Of a stretch of 64,000 nucleotides of DNA, positions 1-10,247 are shown piece by piece. This DNA is from Trichobilharzia regenti. Its lineage: Eukaryota; Platyhelminthes; Trematoda; Strigeidida; Schistosomatidae. The position numbers were made by a program, and so were the translations under genes. Location: NCBI GenBank assembly GCA_944472135.2, contig OX235270.1:57789267-57853266 (forward strand), given 5' to 3'. How positions within the stretch are numbered: the stretch's first letter is position 1; each line of letters begins with the position of its first letter. Under the pieces are notes generated by a model. That model made no database searches. It was given only the letters and a program-made list of their open reading frames with translations, and had not been told where the DNA came from.

Positions 1-604
1 AAATTCTCAAAAGGGTAAGTTAGTCTTTGTTCAAACTGCATTGTATTAACCAGAAACGCTCATATCTGTTAGTTGTCATTATATGGACAAAATAAGTCCA
101 ACCTCATTTAGTAATTCTTAAGATAAATGATCACAGCTCAGGCGAATTATAATCATAAACATGAATTCGTCTGTTAGACACGAAGACTGTCTCATTTTCT
201 AAAATCATTCTTAGTTTTAGGTCCTTTTCCAGTTTAATGTAATTGAATTTAGAATAGGGAGGGAGATCTGAGAGCTAAACAAAAGTTGTAGCTTACAGTT
301 TAACGCAGAAAAAAGATGGAATTCTGCTCAAATGAGCTTACTGGTCTAACAATTTAATAGCTTCTCATCTACATTTATCTGTTCACGAAGTGTACCTGCT
401 TGACTGTAAACAGGCGAATAGCTGTCGCCTAATTAGTCCACCATTGTATTACCTCGCACTGATGCGTTTGTGTGTATGTGTGCTTGTTGGTAGTATAAGT
501 TCTTTCATTTCAAGTGATAACATCATTTACAAGAACACAGTACAACTCTAACAACTGCAGCCTCCAGCTGAAATGTTTCCTTAAATATGAATTCCCCTGA
601 ATGG
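1..604. other. Unannotated AT-rich DNA
   Basis: No open reading frame, RNA or recognisable repeat was seen. It ends where the left arm of a long inverted repeat begins. Confidence 0.5.
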
Positions 605-822
605 ATTTGAACAAAGTAATGATAACACATAAAACAGAATAAGACATATATCTTGTATTTCGTCAGCACCTTATCAAACACTTATAAACCTAATTATCAT
701 GATTACTAGTTTAATGACAATTTTAACGTACTTTTGTTCATCAGAGAAATAAATGTCTAATAATAATAATAGTAAGGAATGGTCACAGATTACGGATGAA
801 TCGAAGTATTAAGTTAGTAAAT
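605..822 (+). repeat. Left arm of 210-bp inverted repeat
   Basis: This segment reads, with scattered mismatches, as the reverse complement of 3740-3950. Shared blocks include CATCAGAGAAATAAATGTCT and GGATGAATCGAAGTATTAAG. The arms enclose a decayed RTE-like element and two ribozyme SINEs, so the block resembles one composite insertion. The family is unknown to me. Confidence 0.75.
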
Positions 823-1508
823 TATAAAGCATTGCTATGATTATTGTATATGTAATGCAATCAGAGTTTTCTGGAAAAATAGGGGATAAGAGTAGCAATA
901 AAAGTACTGAAACGCATAGACTACATAAGTCAGCAGGAAATTGTGCAGAAACAAGTGAAATATGCGGGGGAAAATATCAAGTTAATCGCATGTCACTAGT
1001 TTACAAGCCAGTCCTAAGCCCGGAAAAGGAGGAAAGGTTGGTTGTGGGGCTAGCAACACTACGTCAGAAAATCATTCCATTCGCTACAGAAACTTTAAAG
1101 CATAGAAAAACCACTTTCAAAAATAAACTTGTTCTTCTGCAGAATAGAAAAGACGAAATGACGCAATCTGATGAAGGCTGTTGGGTAGCCAGTCAGGGGA
1201 TCTTCTTCACTGGGATATGGAATATTCGTACGATGTTCGGGGCTGAGAAAGCTACTCAGATTGCAAGAGAAATTAACAGATATGGCGTGATAGTGTTGGA
1301 AGTCTAAGCGGGAAGACAGAATAGGAATAGACTCTTCAAGTTGTTAACTAAACACTCGATAACCTGCTCCGGTCACCCAGATGACAACCGTGAGCACACC
1401 AAGCATCGAAGGCTCTTATGGGGGGTGGGAAACAATCTCCTCTAGGATAGCGGCATCAATATTCAGTTCAAAAGTTAAGAAAGTTATAGTTATGCTACAC
1501 TCCTACAA

Positions 1509-1746
1509 GTACGTCGGTGGCACAGCGGTAGAATGCCCCCAACTACGCATTTGGTCTGGGGTTTGGTCTTCGGCCGACGCACTCCTTTACCTCGCTAAGC
1601 CAGTTATAAGACTGGTAAAGAGGGAAGGTTAGGTATGAGGCTAGCAATGCCATTCCCGTAAAAATAAACACCACTGCTACTGAAACTTCAGTTCGCTAGC
1701 TTGAAGCCTTATGTTCCACTGGGAACGTAAAGGAATACAAAAAAGT
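1509..1746 (+). mobile_element. tRNA-headed SINE with RTE-like tail, nested
   Basis: A 238-bp insertion flanked by an 8-bp target-site duplication, TCCTACAA (1501-1508 and 1747-1754), that splits the endonuclease motif TPTNDADP. The head resembles a tRNA promoter (GGTGGCACAGCGGTAGAATG). The tail (CTTGAAGCCTTATGTTCC, then GGAATACAAAAAAG) resembles the 3' ends of the RTE-like fragments near 40930 and 52265. A reverse-strand relative lies at 15436-15665. Confidence 0.8.
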
Positions 1747-1865
1747 TCCTACAAATGATGCAGACCCAGTGGAGAAAAAGGAAGAATTCTACAACCATCT
1801 GAAAATAGTAGTGGACAAGACCGCAAATAGTGACATCAAAATCCTAATAAGCTATATGACTGGCT

Positions 1866-2215
1866 TTATTGCATATCACCGTTAATTGTAGCATCATAGT
1901 CTGTTATTATGGTGGTTTAATAATAAGTTATATTTCTCATATGAATGAATTGAATGAAATTTTGCATTAAAATTGATTTTATGATGTACATAATATGAGC
2001 GGCGTAATATGATTGAAGTGCATTACATTTGTTGTACTTGTATGAGGAAATGTCGCATGATATACTGACTGATATGTGAGCAGTGCAATTGATTAATGGA
2101 AGGCAGTGCGTTAAACGCACATTTTTGAATGTTTTTTCATGAAATGATTCTACTGAATTTGATGTATTTATTGAGATACCCTAATAGCCACTGGATAAAG
2201 GTGGAATCACTTTAA
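1866..2215. repeat. Unclassified dispersed repeat (copy 1)
   Basis: This interrupts the RTE-like reading frame. It shares a diverged block with 24960-25090: a GGTGGTTTA start, GAATGAAATT, and GTACATAATAT followed by a GTAATATGATT-like stretch. No coding potential was seen. It may be a MITE or an unknown SINE tail. Confidence 0.5.
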
Positions 2216-2876
2216 AAAAGGGATATGCCCAGTAATCACCATAATAAGAACGGACAACTTTTCGCAGACTTCTGTACATTCAGTGATCTGGTGATTGCAG
2301 GCAGAGTGTACAAGTACAAGGAGATATACGAGGCGACATAGGTTTCACAAAATGGACACACCAAAATCCAGACAGACTTCATTTCAAACTTATATCAAGA
2401 AAGGTGAGGGGCAGACAGCGGGCACAAAATCGAGACCACTATCGCATGCAAGGAACCTTCAATTCGAAAGCCTTGACAGAAATCGGAGACAGATTACTGT
2501 TCATGTTCTGAAACTAGAAACTGAAGGATGAAACTAGAAAGAACACTTTCACTGAAGCTATCAGAACTGAATCGGAGACACTGTGTGGGATCATAGAGGA
2601 AACCTGGATCTAGGAGCACTGGAACCCTTTTCATGTGTTGTGAAAGAAAACCCGTATTGTAGTATTAGGAAGGAAGAAAAAGAAGAAAGGGAAGAACAAG
2701 TGAAACACGGAATGGATCGCACTGAATACATGGATGTTATTAGAGGACAGAAACAGAAAGATAAACCAGTGCAAAAGTAAACAACGGAAAGAGAAGTCGG
2801 GCTTCACCTGCAATGCACGTCATCAAAAGCCTTTGCAACAGCCTGCAGACTTTCATCAAATCACAGGCTTCTTCAT

Positions 2877-3180
2877 TGAATTGAATTTTTGATTTTCCCG
2901 TCGATTGATTGGGCCGAAGTGCTCGGTCTCAGGTTGACATGTCGGCTTCTTGTGCAGATGCTTCGACGATGTCTGGGCATTTAATTGGTGGATGGTGGCT
3001 AGCAGTGGAATCCAGGATGCGCATTTCGTCCTATTTGGGACTCGTCAACTGGATGTGCCTGCATTTCTCACTGAGTGATGATGATGTTCTCACCGAGGCT
3101 GGAACCGACATGTCAACCTGAGACGGAGAACTTCGGCCCAATCAATCGACGGGGAAATCAAAAATTCAATTCAATAATTA
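2877..3180 (-). mobile_element. Sm-alpha-like ribozyme SINE, reverse copy
   Basis: Reverse-strand repeat carrying the hammerhead motif at 3010-3054 and a tRNA-like stretch (GAGCCTCGGTGAG-like, about 3090). Its outer sequence at 2877-2955 is itself an inverted repeat of 3103-3180, and a forward copy follows directly. This matches the tRNA-related Sm-alpha repeats of schistosomes. Confidence 0.7.
3010..3054 (-). ncRNA. Hammerhead ribozyme, core-mutated
   Basis: On the minus strand: stem I ATCCAG/CTGGAT (perfect), stem II GTCC/GGAC, a GAAA core segment and an AUC cleavage triplet, laid out as in the Sm-alpha hammerhead. The conserved CUGANGA segment reads TTGACGA, so core C3, which pairs with G8, is U. 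Loss of cleavage is likely. The motif is seen; inactivity is inferred. Confidence 0.8.
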
Positions 3181-3199
3181 ATATGACGCGTTGCACAAG

Positions 3200-3410
3200 A
3201 GGTGGCTCTCGTGGCCCAAGTCGTCTAGTGGATAACGCTTTGGCGTTTGAAACTATGGGCACTAAGTTCGAGCCTCGGTGAGAACATCATCATCACTCAG
3301 TGAGAAATACAGGTACATCCAGCTGACGAGTCCCAAATTGGACGAAATGCGCATCCTGAATTCCACTGCTAGTCGCCATCCACCAATTGTAAACAGGCTT
3401 ATTCACTCGA
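3200..3410 (+). mobile_element. Sm-alpha-like ribozyme SINE, forward copy
   Basis: Forward copy of the same repeat. A tRNA-like head (GTCTAGTGGATAACGCTTTG at about 3222, then GTTCGAGCCTCGGTGAGAAC at about 3267) leads into the hammerhead at 3317-3361. It ends near TCGCCATCCACCAATTG. With 2877-3180 it forms a head-to-head pair. Confidence 0.75.
3317..3361 (+). ncRNA. Hammerhead ribozyme, near-intact
   Basis: Stem I ATCCAG (3317-3322) and CTGAAT (3356-3361) with one mismatch; core CTGACGA (3323-3329) fits CUGANGA; stem II GTCC (3330-3333)/GGAC (3340-3343); GAAA (3344-3347); very short stem III; predicted cleavage after the AUC triplet (C3355). All catalytic positions match the consensus. The stem I mismatch may weaken folding. 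Confidence 0.85.
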
Positions 3411-3739
3411 TACTGAAGATAAAATGTCCTGTCAGAAACGATAAGCAGCAATGAAACCAACAAATTACCTGTCTCTTGAAAAGTATATAGAATTAAGTGG
3501 AGATGGATTGAACATTATTCGCCAGACACTCGAGTGGAAGATGAATGTGAAACGATAACTTGGGCTTAGGTTTGAGGAAGACATGAAGGATACTTGATAC
3601 TGGATCAGATCCTAGTAGCTAACAGCTCTACAAGCTTGTCTTACAACCGGAAGATCCTTGATTCGAACCCGAGAAGGTGCGTACTGCTAAGAAGTCTTGC
3701 TTCGTAGTTTCCCAATAGGTCTCATCAACTCGTAATTAA
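3411..3739 (+). repeat. RTE 3' fragment and tRNA-like debris
   Basis: About 3495-3560 translates to a KWRWIEH-like motif, seen as KWRWIGH in the RTE-like 3' end at 40.7 kb. About 3610-3680 holds a B-box-like GATTCGAACCC. Both are decayed, and they complete the composite insertion inside the inverted arms. Confidence 0.5.
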
Positions 3740-3950
3740 ACCTGCTCACTAACTTAATACTTCGATTCATCCGTAGTTTGTGACCATTCTTTGCTACTGC
3801 TATTATTATTAGTAGACATTTATTTCTCTGATGGTGTAATTAAACTAATAATTATGATAATTTGGTTTAGAAGTAGTTGACAAAATGCTGACGAAATACA
3901 AGGTGTGTGTATTGTTCTGTTTTATGTGTTACCATTGTTTTGTTGAAATG
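3740..3950 (-). repeat. Right arm of 210-bp inverted repeat
   Basis: Reverse complement of 605-822 at roughly 85-90% by eye; the homology stops near 3950. No coding sequence. Confidence 0.75.
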
Positions 3951-4785
3951 TTTTTACTAAAAAGTTGTATCAAACAAAATTTTACTGACTTAATGTAATC
4001 CTCGTTAAAAAATACACAAATAATAAACACTCTAGTTAACCAGAAGCATTGATATCATGTTAAGTTGTAAGATCTGGTTGTTTAACTAATTTTGAAATAC
4101 GCTAATTGATTCTATGCACTAGCCAGCAATGATTGACATCAACAGCAGGCTGAAGGGAAGGAAATGATTCTTTTCGCTGTATTTGACAAAGTCAAACACA
4201 GAGAAATAAACATATATACACAGTATGTATAGCTGTGTTTGTCACGTTGACAAAATGGATATAACTTCAACTTCACTATTTATCATAAAACAAAGTGTAG
4301 GTGCTAGTAGCGGCCCTACTTATTAGGTAGTGACTTTTCTCGAAGATTACTCTTATTTTTCTAACTCCATCTTTGCAAAGATGACTGAATAACTTGCCAT
4401 TCTGTGCTTGGCCATCACAAGCTGATCAGTGATAGTAAATAACAGAAACTGTCATTCTATACAATCGTAGATTAGTACCCATTGTTTAAACTAGACTGTG
4501 TATTGACAGTGCTACTCTAAAACGTTAGTTTTGATACTCTATCTAATCCGCATGGCTAAGTCTCATAAACTGTTTTCCTCATAATGAAATCATTGGCTTG
4601 ATTTCTTTTCAAGCAAACAAGGCAAATAAACAAAGCGAAACATCTACGTCTCTGTATCAGATCTAATAAGACATTTCTTCAAATATAGCTGCTTATATTA
4701 GATGATCTTATGAACTAATAAAAGCCATTAGTATCAAAGCAGACAACCAAAGTTTCAGACACATAAAAATTATTTGATAGCATAA
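3951..4785. other. Unannotated AT-rich DNA
   Basis: No gene or family recognised. Short open frames here lack coding character. Confidence 0.5.
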
Positions 4786-4789
4786 AATT

Positions 4790-5690
4790 TAACTTTGTAA
4801 ACAGAATTGATTTAAAATGACAAGTGGAACAAGTGAAATAATACCAGAGACAGTTTAAAGTGAGAATAGTAATAGTAACAATTGACGTAATAAAGGAAGA
4901 GAATACAAATTGAATAGACAAAATGAAAAAATGAAAAACTGGTTGAGTCAAAATATGATTGGGGATTACAATACTTTAGCATAGAGGGATTAAGACCATG
5001 AAATTTGGAGGGGTTGAACGAACTTTTTCTGTACACAGAGATTTGGCTTTTCTATTTCGATAGACAAAGCTTTAGCTAGGTATATCGGTCGTTCGACTCG
5101 AGTTTTGTCCAAGAGGGTGCAAGAACACTATCCTGTATGGTTACGAAGAGGTGGAAGTGGAGCGATAAGAAGCGCGATCATTGAACATCTGGTCGATAAT
5201 GAACATGGTTATGAAAACAGAAAGGCCAGATCTCTGTGTACAGAAAAAGTTCGTTCAACCCCTCCAAATTTCATGCTCTTAAAATCCCAATCAATAGAAA
5301 ACGGTCAATACACATCTAAAGATGGTTACCGAGAGACGCAATTATATCACTCATGAAGAAATTTAAATCATTTCACTTTGTCCTAAATACTGCGCTGAAG
5401 ATGTCGTCCAGAAAGACGACAAAAGCTCAGAGAACACTATTAATTGCAAATGATCTTAATCCCTCTATGCTAAAGTATTGTAATCCCCAATCATATTTTG
5501 ACTCAACCAGTTTTTCATTTTTTTCATTTTGTCTATTCAATTTGTATTCTCTTCCTTTATTACGTCAATTGTTACTATTACTATTCTCACTTTAAACTGT
5601 CTCTGGTATTATTTCACTTGTTCCACTCGTCATTCTAAATCAGTTCTTTTTTACAACGTTAAATTCTATGCTATCAAATTTCACATGAAA
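4790..5690. repeat. Fold-back with ~250-bp arms
   Basis: Left arm 4790-5048 is the inverse of 5205-5275 plus 5448-5690. Shared blocks include GGATTACAATACTTTAGCAT and CGTTCAACCCCTCC (inverse). The right arm carries an extra ~170 bp (about 5276-5447), part of which (about 5360-5446) resembles 8846-8935 inverted. The loop encodes a Penelope-like fragment. Confidence 0.75.
5060..5260 (+). pseudogene. Penelope-like GIY-YIG fragment
   Basis: The open frame through the fold-back loop gives YIGRSTRVLSKRVQEHYP, then GGSGAIRSAIIEHLVD. The YIG followed by an R...R-x(2)-EH pattern and a later HL(V/A)D block is the layout of the C-terminal GIY-YIG endonuclease of Penelope-like elements. The reverse transcriptase part is missing, so this is a fragment. 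Confidence 0.65.
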
Positions 5691-5721
5691 ATTAATCTAA
5701 TGCTCACTTCTGACTAACTAC

Positions 5722-6045
5722 AGGATGAAGTTGGCTGGAGGTCTAGTGGTAAGTCGCGACCACTGGGGTCTGTTAGATACCGCAAATTTTCAGACATTGG
5801 AATCCATGGGCTATTGGATTCCGCCCCAGAAGTTGAATGGTCATCCAGGTCGTTCTGTAACCAGAACTATTGAAAACGGGCTCACCTCATAACCTGAAGT
5901 TCGTGTGCTCGATCTGTGTTGAATGCATGCCGATGAAGAGTCTCAAACAAGAACGAAAACAGCTGTTCAGTACTCCCTAGTTTTCAGTGGTCCTCTAACT
6001 AAAGTCACTTCGTGATCTAACCTGAAATCAGTCGAAGCCCTACAA
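5722..6045 (+). mobile_element. Second-type ribozyme SINE, decayed
   Basis: A tRNA-like head (about 5735-5775, GGAGGTCTAGTGGTAAGTCG) is followed by a broken hammerhead remnant at 5924-5976: the CGATGAAGA segment does not fit the core, but GAAA is kept. The tail GTGGTCCTCTAACTAAAGTC is shared with the copies at 12.5-13.0 and 14.5-14.8 kb. Confidence 0.65.
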
Positions 6046-6700
6046 ACCAACACTTGGAAGTTTAAAACAGTTATGTCTACAGCTTATTTGGAGCATTAAG
6101 GTATGCTAGTTAAAACTGAGGGTTTCAGGATATGGCTTAAAGTTTCTCAGGCAACTGTTTATGGGCGAGCCACAAAATTCTGTCCAAACACTGTACTAAA
6201 CAATCTGGCTAATAAGTGGTAGCCGACACTGGCGTTTTGGACTCATTTGTCTGTCAGATGAGTGTGCTTCAGGCGCTCACTTTAAATGTATATTAAACTA
6301 GGGATCACATTTTTGAGGACTGTGGTACCCTGACACACTGATGATAAAAAGAATAATACCCATTTGAATCAATTATCCGTATATATATATATATATATAT
6401 ATAAAGTATTCTAGAACAATCGTCATTAGCAATATTGATATTTTTTCAAATAATATCGATTTAAAAGACTGATTAATGAACCAAGAATATTCTTTTCGAT
6501 AAATTCGTCATCAGGTTCTACATTTATATGACAGTAATAATTAAAGAAATATTGTTATTCATGACATCACTGTTTTAAATTACATTAGATCAATAGTATC
6601 CACAAATTAATATATCGATTTGTTAAGACTAATAAAATTACAGTTCAAGAAAGATGCATAGGTTATAATGAGCATAAAAATGTGGTGCTAAAATAGGGAA
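6046..6700. other. Unannotated; contains (TA)n
   Basis: A TA microsatellite lies at 6379-6403. Otherwise no gene or repeat family was recognised. Confidence 0.5.
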
Positions 6701-6714
6701 ATTAATGCAGTAAA

Positions 6715-8060
6715 TTAAGGAGAATTGAAACCCTGATGGTCAAGATAAGAAAAGCGTCTGAACCAATTTTTTTTCGATGCATAATTTAGGCTTCTTAATA
6801 GGGTTCCTGAAGCCTCAGTAGTATGTAAATGACGAATTTTTGAGATAAAATTAAGCTTAGTCGGTATACGGTAGGTGACTTTAAAAGCCTTGTTCACACA
6901 AGTCTTGTGTTCTGTATCCACAAGATGAACTAGAACAGAACTACGAATGGACTTTGTTTATCTTTTACTTAACTACGCACAGTGATGTTAGGAAATCCGA
7001 CGAGAAATACACCAATTGTACAGCCTATGTAATTGGCTCCACAGGAGCAGTTACATTTCTAGATACACATGGAAGAGGCGAAGTTGGGCAGTTTATCTTT
7101 TACTCCCAAACGCGAAATAGGGGTGGTTTTGAAGATAGAGCGTAATTCAGCAGCAGGGAATGCTCTTTTTACCGCATTCCTTAAGCGCTGTGTTATTTAT
7201 TTTACTGGTGTTATCACTGAGGATGTGAAGTTGTAAGAACAAGGCCTTTTTCGGAAGTGTCGGTACTTTGGCTTTTGATTCGCATTCTTGTCGATGAATT
7301 TCTCTGGGTGACCGTTCTCACTCAGTACCTATTTAATAATACTAAGCTCTTCATTGAAGCATTCATCGGATTAGATTGCTCTTGTTCTGCGGAACAGACA
7401 CATTTTTGGTTTGCATTTATTTTTCAAAGGTACGCAACTGAAAAAATGAGTATACTGACTAGTTGATGAACGTTTTCGATATACACTTCTTATTGTACAC
7501 TCCTCTTATCGAGTCATAACGACGTCTGGGAATGACTGTAAAATTTATTGTAGGATGCACATCGTTAAGTTTGTCAAGGACGTTCTTTGCTTCGTCCTCA
7601 TTTTTGACAATCCAAAATGTATCATTCATGTACCAACAATAGAATTCTGGTTCATCAGTTACACCTTTCAAAGGCATATTCTCTAGTTTCACAAGGGAAG
7701 TGTCATATAGAATCGGTCCTAGTGATGACTCCATTGCCACACCATCAATTTGTCTGTAAAATTCCTCATTAAATAAAAAAATGAATATTCGCTACATGTT
7801 TCAAAAGAAGCTTTTTCATAAAAGATATAAGAATGCCACTGTCGATGTTTAGTTTAATGGTTTCTTTGTATTTGAGGTCTACTGTTTCCATAAATAGTAC
7901 ATTCATAAATAAGAAAGATATGTCAAAGAATATCATGAATTTATTGTCAACATTTAAATCTTTTTTCCTTTCAACAAATCCAAATGTGTCTTTCACGTTG
8001 TGTTTCACAAGTTCAGCATGTAGAGACTTGAAGAATTTGACCAAATATTTTCCCATCTTC
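6715..8060 (-). pseudogene. Decayed Penelope-like retroelement
   Basis: Reading down the minus strand: a KHNVKDTF-to-DISFLFMNV stretch (8056-7769, RT motif A region), a RQIDGVAMESSLGPIL motif at about 7755-7700 (canonical ...DGVAMGSPLGP), then YMNDTF (canonical Y-x-DDTF) and DVHPTINFT. At about 7060-7010 a CNCSCGANYIGC motif marks the GIY-YIG endonuclease, and at about 6920-6720 TEHKTCVNKAFKV is its C-terminal tail. Frameshifts and stops separate the pieces. The catalytic DD of RT motif C reads ND. The order matches Penelope-like elements; not functional. Confidence 0.8.
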
Positions 8061-8252
8061 TAGAAGTGGCCTGTTTTGTTCATGATTACCACTCCTGGAC
8101 TCTTATCAGGCCGCTTTTTTTAAAATTAATATGAAATCGTCAAAAAGAGAATTTTCTCCGCTGAATTCTTTGTTTTTATGAATCTTTCTTGAACCGATAT
8201 TATTTAAAAAATCACCAATGTTGTTAACGACGATCATTACAGAATATTTCGT

Positions 8253-8277
8253 ACATATATATATATATATATATATA
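8253..8277. repeat. TA microsatellite
   Basis: About 12 TA units upstream, in the minus sense, of the Penelope-like fragment. Confidence 0.9.
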
Positions 8278-8294
8278 ATTATAGAGCCGGACAA

Positions 8295-9395
8295 GGAACT
8301 TATCGAAAAGAATATTCTTTGCTCGAACTTTCTTTCATCTTTTAAATTTCGATTTCCATTGAAGAAAAATTCTGAAATGGAACCGTGAACAAAATTAAAC
8401 TGCTTTTAGGTCACTGGCTAACCTGATTTGCATTTGCATCGACTAAATATGATTAGTAATTATATAGTCCTGCTGCTTACTTCATATAACAGTGTAAGGT
8501 ATGTAAGTTATACTAGGAATTACTTTTGTCCTAACATCTGTAATTCTTAGGCTACTACAAAAGACTTAAATTCAAACGCTGTCTTCTTGTTGATGGTTCG
8601 AAAAACACGGAAATCAAGTTAACTAACCTGATAATAGTTAAACTGGATTCAGAGGTAGAATTTTTTCCAGGCGATACCGATGCACACATCGGAATATTTA
8701 TGATATAATCGATAAATAGGGTAGGACTCCGATTGTTTGACATTTTATCTGTCAACATTTAAAACCTGTGCGGATTTGGATACGATACATGTTTAATGAT
8801 ATGAGAAATGAATAATGTGAACTCTTTTTTTTGATATAATTGTGTTCTCTGAGCTGGATGGTTTGTTCGCGAAGCTTTCAATGCCCTACTAGGCAACATC
8901 TTCTGCGCATACTTCAAAATGAAGTCTGTTTGGTATGCAAATCATACTTGCTACAATTGTGTTTAGATTTTCATTCTAGACATTAGTCTGATTTTGACAT
9001 TTTAATGGAAATATAATTTATGGTGAAAGAATTCCGGCAAGACTTTAAATGTCTTCGAAACATATTCTGCATTGAGAAAGCCTCATGTGTTGAAACAAAA
9101 CAGTTTACAGGACTATTGCAAACTAACAAATTTTTTGTTCCAGTTTGGTGTATGGTGTTGGTGAGATCCTTTCATCATTATTAAATATATCTCGTCTACT
9201 TAAAACATTATGAGGAAGAAATCTTCACAAAAAAACTTTGAAGAAGCTAGAAAGAAGCTATTAGAATGCCTTTAGATCTGCATAAGAAAGTAAACTTCCT
9301 CGGTTGAAATCAGTTCAAATGAAGTATAATGTACTGCAGTCTTCAAGTGCTTAGTTTATCGGTCTCCTTGAATACCCCTATGTATAATCACAGTT
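8295..9395. other. Unannotated AT-rich DNA
   Basis: No gene recognised. 8846-8935 resembles the extra segment of the fold-back (about 5360-5446) in inverted orientation, so it is probably a dispersed element end. Confidence 0.45.
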
Positions 9396-9399
9396 ACAC

Positions 9400-9595
9400 A
9401 CACACAGTGGTTAGGACTCTCGCCGACCATGCACATGGTCCGGGGTTCGAGCCCACGCCGGCGCACACCTGATATCTATGGTCGGCCTGCAAAATTTGGG
9501 CTACCGATATCCATGCTGAAAATTCCATACTTGTACCGAAAATACAGTGTGGAATCAAGCTGTACATCAAAAATCAAATCAAATAGAATCCAATA
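9400..9595 (+). mobile_element. tRNA-derived SINE
   Basis: The head reads as a tRNA-like RNA polymerase III promoter: GTGGTTAGGACTCTCGCCGA (A-box region), GACCATGCACATGGTC, then GGGTTCGAGCCC (B box). The body (ATCTATGGTCGGCCTGC) and the tail (GTGGAATCAAGCTG, then CAAATCAAA) also occur at 32090-32216 and, tail only, near 38620-38700. A mature tRNA fold is not evident. Confidence 0.8.
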
Positions 9596-10190
9596 GTATT
9601 TCGAGTAAAACATGTGCGGTTGACTTTTAATTGTAAAGTACTTGCATTAAACTGAAGCCTTTAGTTAGATTGAAGTAAGCACATATTTGACATCAAGCTC
9701 AGGCTGACTCAATCAGGGCCGAAGAACTAATCAGACTGATTTTATTTTTAGTGGCTAATTAAGAGTCCCCATTAAGTGCGTAATATGAGTTAAGAGTCAT
9801 GTGACCTAATTAGTAAGAGATAGGGAGTTCATTTGTCTTTTCTATTAGAAACTACTATGTTCTTAACACCATTGGCGTTGAACACCATATTCGACTTTGT
9901 ATATTGTATTTTCATATGGTAGTAAATATTTACAAATCATGTTATCGATTTTTTGTAAGTCTCATTATTTTCTAAACTCGAATTTTCATGAGCAGATATT
10001 TCGACTTCAATATAGACGTCATCTGCAGTGCAAGTTGGATATACTGAGTCCGTGATGAGATAATAAGGTCAAAGTCCTATGGAGTTCTGGTGTGTATCAC
10101 TTTCACAGAATATTAGAGTAATCGGCTGACATTCCCATTATACGCTACATTCTGACAGTATTCCTTACCTCAATTTCCTTTCCGTCCTTT
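9596..10190. other. Unannotated region upstream of TCF/LEF
   Basis: No coding exon recognised. It ends in a pyrimidine-rich acceptor (TTTCCGTCCTTTAG, AG at 10191-10192) just before the TCF/LEF reading frame. Confidence 0.5.
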
Positions 10191-10247
10191 AGCACATTAT
10201 CACCAAATTGTGAACCAATAGTTACAACAGCAAACAAAACAGGAAGT

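Larger units (their letters stand above)
1180..2810 (+). pseudogene. Decayed RTE-like non-LTR endonuclease region
   Basis: Conceptual translation gives broken pieces of an APE-type endonuclease in order: a WNIRTM start motif (about 1218), GWETISSRIAA (about 1426), TPTNDADP split by an insertion (1501/1755), and FADFCTFSDLV followed by NGHTK (about 2265-2365). A basic linker follows to about 2800. Stops and frameshifts break every frame. It is interrupted by a SINE (1509-1746) and by a second repeat (about 1866-2215). The order and motifs match RTE-clade elements known from schistosomes (SR2-like). It is not functional. Confidence 0.75.

Noticed and set aside
9400..9470. Functional tRNA gene
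   Set aside because: A and B boxes are present, but no cloverleaf or acceptor stem; the body continues as a SINE.
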